From: Allacma fusca
Lineage: Eukaryota; Arthropoda; Collembola; Symphypleona; Sminthuridae
NCBI GenBank assembly: GCA_947179485.1
Contig: OX359250.1
Span: 36,858,783-36,922,782, forward strand
Direction: 5' to 3'
Length of the DNA: 64,000 bases
The position numbers and the translations under genes were made by a program. Numbering within the stretch: position 1 is the first letter of the stretch; every line of letters starts with the position of its first letter. Under the pieces are notes generated by a model. It saw only the letters and a list, made by a program, of their open reading frames with translations, was not told where the DNA came from and made no database searches. Positions 25,112-39,473 of this stretch are shown here, in pieces.

Positions 25112-26613
25112 TCTCTCTTATTCTGAAATAACCTGATTATACTTGTCTTTAGCAGAAATTCCTTTATGGACTGGTGTGTTCCTTCCCTCCGAGAGGAGGG
25201 AAGACATATCATTGTGAAGTATTATGAGGGACGGAGGAATAAGTACCTATTTAATAGACAGTAACAAAAGGTATAAATCTTTTGTCGGGAGAAATACTTT
25301 GGAATATTGAACCCTCGCCCTCCTTGATTACTTAATCCCGCATCGTAATTAAGTAGGAGAAGTAAGAGCTCACTCTCTGTTCAAGACGGGATAATTGCGT
25401 GGCAGTTACTACCCAATGGATTAGCCATACATGGATAAAATAACATCTTTTTGATTGTTTCGTCTCATTCCTCCAGATAAATAGAGGAACGTGAGAAAAG
25501 GTTTTTTTTTTCCAAACCAAAACGTGGCTGTTTCTTGTCTTAGGAGAAATGTCATATCCCTTATTGTTAGTACTGTGTCGAGAGTTACAGTAATACTTGC
25601 TGTTGGGTGGGCTCAGGTCTTCCCCTCCAATAATCTATATACGCCTGGAATCATCATGCAAGGAGATAATGAGTATCTTGTTATCTTAAGTGCATACGTA
25701 CATATTATATGCTCACGTATAGGTATGTATCTACATGATTTCAGCCCTAGTAGTATCTACGTCCATGGAAATCCTTATAGGAAAAAGCTAAAGGCTCTAC
25801 ATGCCTACACATTTATTATTCCTGTGGAAAAGAACTTGTAATTTCCGTCATCTCAGTAATAAGTATATATGTATATACAGAGGAGGCAAAAAAAACCTCC
25901 ACGAACAGAATTATTATCTTGAGTGTACAAGACAAGACTTGAGTCCTACAGCTTGGTTTTTAGTGTCGGTTGTAATTAAATTAATTTCTACAAAATTGTC
26001 AAGTCCTTTGTGATCCTCCATTTACTATCAGTAAATTCCCTATTGTTAGGATTTGGAATGAGCAAATGTGTACACAAGCACGAGAATTAATTAAGGACGG
26101 AATTATAAAATAAGGAAATTATTTAATAGCTGTCGTGGGATAGTTTTTGCTAGAAGCCATCCTATGTAAGAGTGGAGCGTGGAACTAGGAAACTAATTTC
26201 ATTCCAGGAAATTCCTTAGCTTCAAGAACTAATTTTTTGAGCTCACATCTAAACACATACGAAAATAGTCAATCCTTTGACTTTCCTCTGGTTGTTTTGT
26301 GTGTGCATTTAATCCCTCCCTGGTATTTATATTTTATATAACTATTTGATTTCATTTAATAAAACAAATTTTTTAGACAGCAAAGACTCATGCTAGTATT
26401 TGACTCTGCCTTTTTTTAACGCTCCCCTTCATATATAAATGTATCTGCGTTTTTTCCCCTCATATGTAAAAGTATGTATGTGTGTATCGTTATCGTTAGT
26501 ATGGCAAGTACAAGGAGTTGTTTCCTGTTTCTCCTCTCACTACTATTTGCATGGCGAATTGCATGTTTATGGTTTTTTGGGTCTTAGAGTTCCTTCCAGA
26601 CTCTGGGCTGAGG

Positions 26614-26615
<2 letters not shown>

Positions 26616-26665
<50 letters not shown>
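26616..26665. repeat. (CT)n microsatellite
   Basis: About 25 pure CT units. Confidence 0.97.
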
Positions 26666-26668
<3 letters not shown>

Positions 26669-27153
26669 ATTTAGTCCGTGGGCAAATTGACAAGGGTAAA
26701 ACCCGCATTGGGAGATATAGTACTCTCCTCTTATACTTACTGATATAATACATGCCCATGCCCTTGAGTCTTTAACGATCCCTGGGAAGACATGCTAAAT
26801 TTTGCTCATTAGTATAAATTGACAAAACTTGTACTCATTTGGTTGCTAATTCTGTAATTTGATATACAGAGAGTTTTATGATGAGTGCTTTGGTCACGCT
26901 GCGTAACTTACGCAACCTCCACCCTCCCTCTAGCCTCATACACAGGAGGAGTACAGACAAACACACACACACATACACGTGATAATCCCATCTTTTAATT
27001 AATTTCAGTGGGGAGAAGTGCAACCTATGATAATACATTATGACTCAATAATTGTTTATCCATTCTGCTCGCTATGAACTCACCATATACATATAGAATG
27101 TAATATACCTATACACATCTCTGTGAGTAGTACAAAGCATTCCCTAGGTCAGA

Positions 27154-27155
<2 letters not shown>

Positions 27156-27182
<27 letters not shown>
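27156..27182. repeat. (CA)n microsatellite
   Basis: About 13 CA units. Confidence 0.96.
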
Positions 27183-27188
<6 letters not shown>

Positions 27189-27603
27189 AAAAACCATAGG
27201 AGAAAATTCTCTGGCAGTTCTACTAAAATTTGAGTCTTCATTTGGAAGTATTTATTATATTTCTACATGTATCTACATAATTAATTACATATAGCAGAAT
27301 CCAACTTTACGTGGGAGCATTATGCAAGAATTGAAATGATATGAAATTTCTACATGTTGTAATTATTATAGGAGTTGGCGGAGTTCTGTGGAGTTAGGTC
27401 TCTGCGTGTCTGTGAAGCTTGATGAGGTTCAGGTTGATATGAATTCTGTAAATGTTTGAATGAATTTTCCTACCATACAGCAGTTGTCTATGAGTTGTGT
27501 GTTGGTTGCTTGTGTGTGGTGGAGATGTTGGCCACTGGTCCATGACCATGGACGGGAAATGTAATCCTGATGATGATCATGACTCCTCGTGTGTGTGTTG
27601 TGA

Positions 27604-27613
27604 GTGTGTGTGT

Positions 27614-27644
<31 letters not shown>
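27604..27644. repeat. (GT)n microsatellite
   Basis: GT units with one TATG interruption. Confidence 0.96.
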
Positions 27645-28493
27645 GAGTTGTGAGCGTGTCTTTAACGCTTCCCTGTATGTAACTTACTACACATCATGAG
27701 AAATAAGTTGTAACTCTCAGTGCATAATATGTATCTCGCTCATGTGAGAGTAGTGAGAGAGAGAGAGAGAGAGGGAATTACCTCAATGAATTCTGGTTCT
27801 GACTCTTTATCGAACTCAGGTGTAAGTATATACACACGCATGTATGTAACTACAGTTTCCAAATTAACGTGGATGAGAACTCATTCATTCAGACTATTGT
27901 AATCTGGGGGTATGGAAGTACTTTATGTTTTTGAGTCATGTAGTCGGCACAGTTTTGCGAAAAATTATCTCCACCTTTGTTCCTGTGTAACATTCATTCT
28001 TGACTTGAGTGTGTTTTTGTTTTTTTTTTTAAATTTCCTACACCTATATGCTCTTGTACTACCTATATGCCCAGGAGCTGTATCCGTCATGAGGGTTTCC
28101 GAGCAGAGGCACATTGGATACAACATTAGAGCTCTAACTATCTATGTACACATGTCGAGCGTTGTAATATCCTCTGCGATAGCGTATCTTTGGATGTAGT
28201 AGATATATAATATGTAACGTTTTTGGAGTCAGATCCGGCTTAAAAGGAAGGCTAATTTATGGTGTATGTTTTTGACGTCACTGTATTATTTCTCCTTCTT
28301 CTTTTTTTTTTTAATTTTATTTTATACAATTAGCTCAGACGTGACTCTCCCCTGATTTCCATACTACAGAGTTGTCCGTACATAATTATAGTGAGTAGTG
28401 CCATTGGAATTATTTGTGGAGCAGGGATATCAACTCCTAATTAATCTAAATGTGTGCCTGGGTCTCTAGTTAAGTATCTTTATGTAATTATAT

Positions 28494-28517
28494 CTACATA
28501 TAGATATCTATATGTAG
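28494..28517. repeat. Perfect 24-bp palindrome
   Basis: The half-site CTACATATAGAT is followed directly by its reverse complement with no spacer. It is AT-rich and made of the TACATA/CTATAG words common in this DNA. Confidence 0.9.
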
Positions 28518-30172
28518 GTAAGTTCAGTTAAAGAGAATCCAGGTGCCCTGTGTAGAGTGTAGATGTGTAGATACATATGTATGTATGTATGTTCCCTACT
28601 CTACACCCAATTTATTAGCAAGTTGTTAGCCCTGGTCTGGAAATATCGGAGGATGTGGTCATGCTCATACTTCTGATGTCCCTTGGCTGATTGCGTGTCA
28701 TTCTCTGAAATCAAGATCCGACTGTGTGGAGAATAATTAAATCGTATTAATATAGTCAGCTAAAGGAGCTTGATTGATTGTGGAATAATGATAATAATAA
28801 TTCTAGGGAGCCTCCTCTATACCCTGCTCTCTTTAATTAATTATTATCAACCCGACTGATATTTGTCAGGACTAAATTACTTTATTAGACTGTCATCCAT
28901 TAATTCCGAGAGTGTACATCTTTGGAGGAAAATTCTGCTGGAGAAGCGACTTGGTATTTCCTAGTTAGTGTTCTATTATTTTGTGTGTGGTGTGTGTGTG
29001 TGATAGTAGTTCTAATACTAATACTATATCTAGCAGTACTTTAGCCGTGTAGCCTACTGAATACAGCTCGGCGGAATAATTATTCATGTCCCATGACTTC
29101 CAGTTCTGAGACCTTTTGAAATATGTACCTCATTCGGGACTATTCTCTTGTAATAATTACCGCTTATCACAAATTAGAGCTCATTAGGGATTTTAGTTCT
29201 CCTTCTCTGTCTCCTCCGTGGTTCTTGGGGGAAATATTTTGTTAAATATTTCTTTGATTGGAAAAATCCAGGAGCCAGGGATAGGATCTCTGTCGTGTTT
29301 GTATAATGAAATTAATTTATGAAAATTAATTCAGGAATATTAAATAAAATGATTGAGGAGTCACATCCTCAGAATCTCTCACAGTATATTATTTTGGAGG
29401 ATTTTCCCGTTTGAAGAGTAAAAGGCTGAGGATTTTTGAAGAGCCTCAGTAGGGATGTTGTGTGCAATATGAAAATAGAGTCAAGTTTGTAAAAGTTGAG
29501 TTTAAAAATGGTACATGTGTGTGTGTGTGTGTGTCTGTATGTGTTTGTATGAGTGGATAAAAAGACCGGGGAAAATCAAGGAAAAACGATACTGTATACA
29601 TGTCAAAGTTTTCTACACACGCCATTGGTTATTTTGGTCTCTCTCTGCTGAAGATGCTTTCCGTGCGTTCCGTTCTCCTCTCCAATGATGATAACTTTTT
29701 GCGTTGGTAAAAAAAACAAAAAAAATCTCGACGTTGTGTTTTTCCCAGCACTCAATTTTTTGAGGGAGAGAAAGATTTTGACTTTTAATGCTGCCTTAAA
29801 CACAGGAGAGTATCAATCCTGTTTGGTTTGTCGGTTCAATTTTTTCTCTCCCCCTTTATCCTCTCTCACTCTCTCACTCTCCTGCATTCCATCAAATATC
29901 CCAGGATATCAGGAATCAAAATAGGAGAGATAAATCCTGTTCTCAGACACTTACTGACTTCCACCAACAAAGGTTTTTTTTTAAAGGACAAGAGGTATTT
30001 TTATGTGTTAGAAACAGTCTTGTCCACGGTCCCTGTAATTAATTGTGAACAATTAGAGGAAAACATGATAAATGCAAGGAACCCATTTCCATTGTGACTG
30101 CATACAAGTCTGCTAGAAATACCTTTGAGAACTTTCTGATGACTTCTTCTTTATCTTGATAAAGTCAAGACC

Positions 30173-30207
30173 AGAGAGAGAGAGGGAGAGAGAGAGAGAG
30201 AGAGAGA
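30173..30207. repeat. (GA)n microsatellite
   Basis: GA units with one GAGGGA interruption. Confidence 0.95.
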
Positions 30208-30601
30208 AATACCGAAACAAAAAGTAGTATGTGACGGAGAGAGAAGAAGGAGTTTGGTATTTTTCTATAGGTACATGTTTTTATGTGACAGCACTAACGG
30301 AGCAAGTACAATGTTCTATACTTATAACAGCATGACATTTAAAAAATATTCTGGGTTATTGTCATTTCAATCGCTACAACTGATCAACTTATGTAAGTAG
30401 TACATGCCAAAAGGGAACAATTGAGGAGTACCCACAACTCTCCCATATGTACATCTACACTTAAATTTTTGGATGTGTATCTATGTATCTATAGATACTT
30501 ATAATTCTGACATGATATCCCTCAACTTGTCCTAATATCCCTAACATTCTAGTTAGTATTCCTAACGCCCGCAGTGTCTAAATAGAGGATAGTAACCATA
30601 G

Positions 30602-30643
30602 CAGTAGTAGTAGTAGTAGTAGTTGTTGTTGTTGATGATGATG
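30602..30643. repeat. Compound (AGT)-(TTG)-(ATG) trinucleotide repeat
   Basis: AGT units to 30622, TTG to 30633, then ATG, an abrupt three-part compound array. Confidence 0.93.
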
Positions 30644-31201
30644 CTCCTCTCTGGAGCAAAAGGGAATCCTACGGTTCTCGTAGTAAAGGTATCCCTCTGG
30701 TATGTACAACCTCTGTGTGTCTCTGCTCAGGAATGAGTGCAGTAGTGGAGTGAGGAATGCTTTCTACATCCAAGGAACCTGATGCAAGGCTGGAGCATCT
30801 AGTTATATAAGGAACAGATTCAAGAGTTCCAGGATTTTATTTTTCACAAATACTAGGAGAGTGTTGTTCATAACCCCTTCGTCCTAATAGATAGTTTCAT
30901 CAGAGTCTTCCTCCTTTTTTTTTTTACTTCTTCTTCTTGCTGGAGAGTAGCCCTAAACTTGAGTGAGCCTCATTGAATCACCGTGTTCTTCTTCCGACAG
31001 AATAAAATGTTAAACTCTCTGCTTTCTAATACTCTCTCTCTCTCTCAGTCACACCAGCCCAAGTGAGAAGACAAACGGAGACTACAACTTTTACATATAC
31101 CAGTGTTTCTTTTGGTACATATCCCAGTCTGTCTTTTCTGTCTCGTTTTTCCGCCGACACTCTTCCTTCAACTCTGTGTACACAGTCACAATGTGTATAG
31201 A

Positions 31202-31206
<5 letters not shown>

Positions 31207-31256
<50 letters not shown>
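31207..31256. repeat. (GA)n microsatellite
   Basis: About 25 GA units. A CT array lies about 515 bp downstream (31772-31793), in inverted orientation. Confidence 0.97.
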
Positions 31257-31259
<3 letters not shown>

Positions 31260-31771
31260 GAGGCCAGAAATCACGGAAAAGACAAGGAGAAGATTAAGAG
31301 GTCTCTCTAACTTCGGGTCTACCTGCAAGCCTTTCCGTTGTTGTTCCATGTATGTGAGTAATCTTTAAGTTTTTGAGAAGTGTGTGTATGGGAGAATCCA
31401 AGGAGGATCTCTTGAGAGATGAGGAATCTCTTCTTTCAGCTATAGTCTCTCTAATAGATACTCTCCAAAGGAAAAAAAATTATGTATGCACACGTTTGAA
31501 GATCCTAGGAAGTTATGTGTATGTGGTTGAGTTTGGGCAAGGAAACAATGTCGTGCTTACAAGGATTTCAGCAGTTGGATCTGGCCGTACTGCTACTACG
31601 TGGGAAGTTTCCTATTCTTCCCGTAGTTTTGTTCCTCTCATCAGTTATACTCATCATCTCGGCGCTCAGTGATTTGAATTTTTTTTGTCTCCTCACATTT
31701 TTTCCTATGAGTCTTCTTCTTCTTCCTTCCTCCAGTTGTGAGCGTATGTTTTTTAAGTGAATCACCAAAAC

Positions 31772-31793
31772 TCTCTCTCTCTCTCTCTCTCTT
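31772..31793. repeat. (CT)n microsatellite
   Basis: About 11 CT units. Confidence 0.93.
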
Positions 31794-32902
31794 TCTCGTG
31801 TGAGTCTGATATGATTTGGGAAAAATAAGTATTTAGACGTGAGACAAATCTCTTCTACATGTAAGTTTTGGAGGGCATTTGAGCAGATTTTATTTTTGCT
31901 ACTTTTAAGCAAGCCAGCAGCTGTAGGGAGAAGAGCTGTACACAGTCAGAGTAGAGACACAGATCCGTACGGAACAAGCTGTATGGAAAAAAAGCACGGA
32001 CTAATAATTTCTTGTGTGTGGGGCGTAATATGAAAATATTTTTTGGTCGAGATAACTAAGTGGAGTTGGTGTGTGTGTGTGTGTGTGTACGTGTTTGTGT
32101 GTGCCTCACAAACATGGTGCTTTATGCATTGTAAAAATATTGTCAAGGTTTTTTGGTACATGTGTATCGCAATGCATGGGATTTGTACGGGATCTTGTAA
32201 CAATAGTTTTGGAGGAGAAAGAGTATAAGTGTATGTATGTCTGTTGTGTGTGTGTCTGTCTGCCTCTGTGAGGATTATATGAGAGGAACAAGTATATGGA
32301 AATACATCTACATATAGATACATATGTGTGTTACATGTTCATAGAAAGATATGTACAGTGAAGGGTAGGACTCCTCGTAGTCGGCTGCTGGTTTAAATAT
32401 GACCAAGTTATTCAAAGTGAACTTAAAAATATGGAAGAAGATTATGTAAAATGCAAATTTGGGTTAATGACAGCAACAATGAAGTTTTCTCATTTGAACC
32501 GTACGAAGAGAGTTCCTTGTGTGAAGCTCCCAGAAGACCATCGGTGTTGATGTGAGTTGTGGTTTGTTTGTCAAAAATGTAAATTACTCCTGAGGATGAA
32601 CGCCAGGCCAAGGGATGGAAACTTGGACTTCTCCTCATCTCTCAAACTCATACTCTCCTTGGAAAAATTTTTTTTTTTTTGCGGGGTTTTTCAAATAATA
32701 ATTGAAAAAAATAAAATTAACCGGCTCATTTACATGAGAATCATCACGGAACTTTTTCATGCCATTGTGTGGGCAATAATGGTGATTTTTACCCCGCTCG
32801 TTCCATTCCCATTTGCATAGACTCTCGTGTACCTTTGGGAGTGGCTCTCTTCTCTCGTCTTTTCAGTTTACGGGGTTTCATACGTTACATTATCATCACT
32901 AC

Positions 32903-32938
32903 TATTATTATTATTATTTTTATTATTATTATTATTAC
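32903..32938. repeat. (ATT)n trinucleotide repeat
   Basis: About 11 units with one T-expanded interruption. Confidence 0.95.
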
Positions 32939-33580
32939 TGCTCTACGTCAGGGATTTTATAAAGTTGGAGCTGACTTGAGTCTGGAGTGCATGAGGGGCT
33001 CCTCCGTGTATCTATACATATAGTATGTATGTATCTATAGACATAAGTGTACATGGAAGTGCACTGGGTCGATTGTCTCATGTCTTACAATTTCAAAGTT
33101 CATTTCCCTCTGGACCTTTTCCCTGATGCTGATATCCAATAAATAACTCAAATGATGAATAATGCTCAGCTAATCTAATTGTCATCTCTCTGTCCTCATA
33201 ACAGGATTTCTTGAGCACTCCACCACTGTTCCGGGATTTGCCAAGAATCCTTAATCTAGTAATTGTAGTGCTTATGGAGTGCTTATGAGGGGGAGCTGGG
33301 GCTCCACTTGTAGTCAGGCCAAAGGATCCTTCAAAATACATAATTTTTGCTATCAGTCCATCCCTGTAATTAAATAGATACGCCAAAGTGTGAGTTCCTG
33401 CTTTCCTGCCTCTGACTGACTGACGAGGACTTCTGCTGACATGTCTCATGATCGATGATAGGACTGAGGGACATTGTCACAACAAATTAATACAATGGGG
33501 AACTGTTGCATGGAATTGTGAGAAAAACTGGATTGTAGGAAGTTAAATGGACTTACATGGCTGGGGAGCATGTCATTGAT

Positions 33581-33585
33581 AGAGG

Positions 33586-33620
<35 letters not shown>
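33581..33620. repeat. (GA)n microsatellite
   Basis: GA units with one ACAG interruption. Inverted relative to the CT array at 33982. Confidence 0.95.
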
Positions 33621-33621
<1 letters not shown>

Positions 33622-33978
33622 CACTACTGAGAAAATAGAGCTGGGAACTAGGAATAATAGAAAAATTAGACAATGTTAACATGTTTCCTTATTTTCGTCC
33701 TCCGATGTATGAGATGATTGAGTTAAGAGGATCACATTACAGGTTCTCACGTTGCGTAGGTAGGCAAATAAATAAATGAGGAAAGAGAGGATGGATATTG
33801 GGAAGTCCTATGATGAGGAGCACCAGGTATACATGTTTGGAGTAAATGTTAATGGCAAAACGTGTAATGACTATGCAGGCATTCCTTTTGTCTCCAACGG
33901 ATGCTGCTGATAACTTTTATCTTTATGATGTATGCCTTTTTGTTTTTTGAATATTTGTGGATGGAGGAGGAACGAGTC

Positions 33979-33981
<3 letters not shown>

Positions 33982-34039
<58 letters not shown>
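33982..34039. repeat. Long pure (CT)28 microsatellite
   Basis: About 57 bp of uninterrupted CT. Confidence 0.98.
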
Positions 34040-34043
<4 letters not shown>

Positions 34044-34826
34044 TGAGTCTATATGATGATGAGGTGAAAGAAAATCCAGACATTATTTCACGCTTTGGCT
34101 TTGGTGACAAATACAATCATATGGGTGTACTACTACACACTTCACTCGTATCATAAGACTCCCTCGGGTTCTGGGTTCTGTGGATGTGTCTAATTATTAT
34201 GTATCTGCGAAGGGATATAATTATGTATGTCACTTGGCATTTGTCTCTGATGAAGTGGAGGGACCCCGGTGGACTGCTCCATGTCGATACTTAACATGGC
34301 TCTAAGTACTAATTATATACAAGTATTGCTATATGTACTTGGTTGAATTTAGTGGGGAAGATTGTCAAGTATTAATTAACTGCTGTGGTGTTCCTCCGTC
34401 GAACATCTCCATAGGCTTCATCAGTTTGGTCATGTCGATGGAATGTGCACACACTGATGTATTGATAAAAAAAAAAAAGTCGTCACAACATACAATCTCG
34501 ACTTGCTGATGTAACTCAAAAGGATACAGTGGAATTAGGTTGAATGCTCATTGAGACAGGATCGTCTCCTGATATATTCCCTTTAGTATAGACCCCACTA
34601 GTCCATACTGTCGAAGATCTCAAAGACCTACTCTCATATCTTCTCCCTGAGGTTTCTCCCGTCTACAAATATTAAGTTAAGTTGTGCGGAGCTGAGAATG
34701 GAATCTGTTACCAAATCGGTAGAGGCCTTGAGAGTCAGACCTCATCACCGAAACTCCGGGGTTACTACCCTGCTTGTTCCTATATAAATCCTATAACTTG
34801 AAGCATTCAGCTCTCGGTGGAGTTGG

Positions 34827-34851
34827 GAGAGAGAGAGAGAGAGAGAGAGAA
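34827..34851. repeat. (GA)n microsatellite
   Basis: About 12 GA units. Confidence 0.95.
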
Positions 34852-36038
34852 AAATTATATGTCTATATCTATACTTTTCTCAAATCTTATGACATGACTC
34901 CAGTCTTTGAAATATAAAGGGATTTTATAGAAACTGTATATACTGTGTGAGTACTAAACTTGATCTTGAGGGTCACTTACTCCCAATTGCGCTACTGAAA
35001 TTGAAAACTAGCTTTTGATAAGGGAGAAACATGCACGTCTAGTTAGCACTTGTTTCAATTGATTTCGGTTTACGACCTTTTCAAATTATACTGCTGTCGA
35101 GTTTGTGCTCAGATTGTGTTTCAACAAACGTGTCTCTCTCCTTTCGACATCCAACCATGGAGCCTGATTTTCTCTTTTTTTTTTCTTCCAGGGTCTTTCT
35201 TACATGCTAAATCACCCAATCCTGATAAAATTTAGCCCTTATATGTATGAGCTCTCCTGTCTCTAGTCTGTGTGGATTTATTCCTTTGGGATTTACTATC
35301 CCTCTCTCATTTGTTGATGATGAGGGATTGGGTGGGAGCTAGGACGTGCGTAGAGAACGTCCATGATTTGTCCCATATTTTATACACGGGATAATCATGT
35401 GTAATAGGGATGGATGGGATGTAGGAGTCACAGCCAAGAAAGAAGAATTCCATGTTGGAATCAACATTCACAAATTTTGTCTAATTAGAGATTCACTGTA
35501 TTATCATTATGGGTATCAGGACTCTGGCTCTCTGTGTCTGTCTGTCTGTTTGTATGTGTGTGTGTATGTGTTTGTATGTAGAAATATGTATTTGGAGTTT
35601 CATCCATCGTCCTCCTGCTTGTTTGATTTGCAAAAGGGGAGCTGTCACGTATAATTACACTTGATCATATAAATGCAGTGGGATGGGAATACTAGAAGGG
35701 TGGAAATATTTTGGCGACTTCACCAACCTGGTGTAGTCGTGTCATTATTTCATTATAGCCGAAATTTTCATGTGAGTATTCCCTTCTCAATGTCTCGAGT
35801 GTGGAGACGCTCACTCGGGACTCAGGAGAGAGGTTCCCCTCCATTTATTATTACACAGATGCATACGCCTGCTCCTAAAACTATAGGTGGTGAGTTGTGT
35901 GTATGCAATTTGGAAGCATTGTAATGAAGGGGAATAGTTTTAAAGTAGCTACATAATTCTTCTGGATTGGCTAGATACTTTTAGATTGTTGACAGTTTTG
36001 CGTGGAGGTTATACATGACGCCTAATTCACTACATGAA

Positions 36039-36041
<3 letters not shown>

Positions 36042-36098
<57 letters not shown>

Positions 36099-36112
36099 TT
36101 CTCTCTCTCTCG
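36042..36112. repeat. (CT)n microsatellite, interrupted once
   Basis: About 27 CT units to 36096, then ATTT and a further short CT run. Confidence 0.97.
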
Positions 36113-37450
36113 CTCCATCTCCTTTGTATCGACACCATCGCATCGTGCTGGCATGGATTTAATTCTTCACTCACATTTATATGTTTCCGTGTTATTCTTT
36201 TTTTTTGCTTTTTTTTAGCTGGTTGTTTCTCTCCCGTCAGAGCATTATTATGTGTGTAGCTGTGATTGTGTCGGTCGGTCGGTAGTTAACGAGACAAGAC
36301 AGTGTGAACTTACATGCCAATATAGAGAAGCAGCAGACAGTGTGCGAAAATTCGCCCTGTATTCCAAACGTGCCAACCACAACGTATGAATGGTAACTGG
36401 TGGAGTGTAGAGAGAAGGCAAACTAGTTTCCATCCAAAATCCGTACTCTTTTCAAGGAGTATGTATCTCTGTGTGTGTGTGTCTGTATTTTTTGTCTCAC
36501 TTTGAAATCGTCTGCATAGCCCGGCGTTTGGTAATTTACTTATCCCTGGTTGAGGGAATATGTATAGATATGTACACCCAAGTAGATTTTAAATAGTCTG
36601 TATCCGATGTGGGTTTGGACTATTACAGCTATATTTTTTTTAATACATACATTGATCCATATTTATCCATATGACAGGGCTTTTTTCTACACAGATTCAT
36701 ATTTGGTCTCCTCCTCGTGTCTAGGACTACATACACTCCGATATACATAGATCCGCGGAGTTGCCCTGCATTATTGTCCCGAATGAATGAGACATTTCCC
36801 TTTGCCTTGAAATCCTGTCTGATGCATAACGACTTAATGTATCTAACCTACAAAAAAAAAAATTTTTTTTCTTTTGGGAGCACGTATATACTCCACAGTT
36901 CAAAAAAAGACAGGAGACAAAAGAGTCAACTGCATGCGACTAGAACTACATAGTAGTAGTATATTGTGCGAGTAAGTGTTTTCTGCTCAAATTTATATTT
37001 CCCTCTAATACCTACTGTGCGCTACTACTGTACTACACTGTACTGTAGGAGATATATGTACTATTTTTTTTAAACTTTCCAAATCCTCTGTATCCATACA
37101 TTTGAGTACACGTAATGGATATGTTTTCCGACTAGCGCTATCAATACATCTAGTTAGTAAAAAAAAAAAGAAAAGAAAGAACACCGAACTTGCATTGTTC
37201 CTATGTATCACATACCTCACCTCAACTTATTGCACAGGGCTGGGTGTCTAATCTCAAGAGCGAGCAGACATGTCTAGGTCGTTTTCTCTTTAGGTTTCTC
37301 CATATCATCTATTCTTAACACACCATGACGGGTGTGTGATATTCTATTAAACCGATTAATTAGTCTTGCCCATAATGAGCCAGTGAAGCCTAAAAGTGTT
37401 AATTACTATTTTTGTAGCATATATATATATTTTTTTCTTTTTTTCCCTGT

Positions 37451-37451
<1 letters not shown>

Positions 37452-37489
<38 letters not shown>
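37452..37489. repeat. (CT)n microsatellite
   Basis: About 19 CT units, preceded by TATATATAT and T-runs. Confidence 0.97.
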
Positions 37490-37491
<2 letters not shown>

Positions 37492-39431
37492 GTCTTGTTT
37501 AACTCGTAATGCTTCCTGTGTTACACTTTTTTCGTCTCGTGGACTCCAAATTTCTACAGCTGCTCCCTTATACATAGGTAGTCGCTGTGTATGTGTATAC
37601 TGTACAGAGGGAAGCTTGAAGCTTGTAATCTTCAAATAGGAAATTCCTGTAATATAAATATCATTGGATTTTATTCTAGACATATATTTTAGTATAATTA
37701 GTTCACTCTTACAACACGACGCTCCCTGTCCGCTAGCTCCCACCATCACATTCACATATGATATTCCTACTAACTAAGTACTCCTCTAACTGTATCTCCT
37801 TCAATTTTGTAGTGGTACACTGAGACCAAGAGAAAAATCGAAGGTAGTCTTTTGATGAGAACGATTATATTTTCTCAAACTTAATGCTCCAAGAAATATC
37901 GCAGTTTCTAAATTAAGCTTGTTCCCTACTAAATGTCAGCTCAGGAGTGTGGAGCTACTACACAGGGGATATTAGACTTTCACGTGCGAATTCCAACTCA
38001 TTCAGTCTGTACTTATATGTAAATACATATGTGCCGGACCCATGTAATTATATCTATCTAATATATATACATTTAACTGAGAGACAAGGATGACTTATAA
38101 ACTTTCCAAGTCATTATGACTAATCATCATTTGAGTACATGCGGAAGTACTAGACTTTATTTGTCATGTGTGTCTCATCCATAGGCTTCTCACACTCGAT
38201 CGTACATGTAGTTCAATTGTATAGAAAAAATTCCCAGGCCGATGGAACTCTTTGGAACATGGAACGTCCCTTACGTAAATTTGTTTTTCTTTCATTTCTC
38301 ACCTCATGCGAAACAGTAGTTTTGGTCATACTGTAATTTTTATGACGGAACTCTAGAATATTCCTCATCTTGACCTGCTTTTGTCCATTTATGGTGTACT
38401 GTAAAAAGAAACCCCTTTCAATTCACAGATCTGATTAGGCATGTTGTAGTAAAACTGTATGGAGCTCCATTATATAAAAGAATCAGCATCCACGGCCTGT
38501 GCAAATTTCATAACGTGGCTGAAATATTTTAATGAACAATGCTGTGATTTATGGGGAAGGATTTGCACTGGCTGGGACACTCACTTGCATAGGGACGGAG
38601 ATTGTCCTGAGTGTGAGTGTATTCAAATGAGAGGCAAATACATTGTTAGTAGTTTTGTTACAACAGTAATATAAAAAAAAAAAAAATCTTAAGATCTTGT
38701 GGGAGATTATCGCCGACAGGGATAGGAAAAACGGAAGCTCAGGCTAGAGACTTGCAGCCGGGTGGATGTAACAAAGTCTTTTGACTTGAAGGGAGCAATG
38801 GTTTCATTGTATTCTGGGGAAACAATGGGAACAAATGACTTCAGTGGGCTAAATGGGTATTTGCCCGTGTGACCATGATTGCGCGGAATATTACATTGTC
38901 ATTTTGAATGATTAAATTAAAGGAACCACATGTGTAATCACAGAAAATAGGGAAATCGACTGGTGACAACCTCCGTGATAAAAAGAATCACAGTAGCATT
39001 GGACACAAAATCATGTGTGGTGAGGGGGATCCTTACTGTTAGACATTGAAGTCACTCTCTGGGCAGTTAGTTTTTTTTATCCCTTGCCTTTTGGCTATCC
39101 CTATATTACATATATGAGTGTGTGTGTGTAATTTACATGAATGTAAAAATCCTCAGTCAGGGATAGACACCGGCAAGGGATCAACCTAACCTTTTACTTT
39201 CATGGTCTCCCAGAGAAAAATGGTGGTTCGTGACAACTATTCTCTCTTTCACTGTAGCCGTTTATAATAGTGTCATTCCTATCCACACGTTTAGTCCCAG
39301 AGTCCAATCCCATATAACTTCTGCCACCTGCAGTTCCTTCAAGAATAGTATTTGTGATAGTTCGTCATTGAGAATTGTTTCAATTTGTTACTTTTTTTTT
39401 TATAAAAGATCATTTTTGGTTCCCTCATGGC

Positions 39432-39436
<5 letters not shown>

Positions 39437-39470
<34 letters not shown>
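39437..39470. repeat. (CT)n microsatellite
   Basis: About 17 CT units. Confidence 0.96.

Positions 39471-39473
<3 letters not shown>

Noticed and set aside
37399-37755. 118-codon minus-strand frame with an exon-like middle
   Set aside because: Most of the frame is a CT array read as Arg-Glu, and the middle part has only weak splice-like borders.
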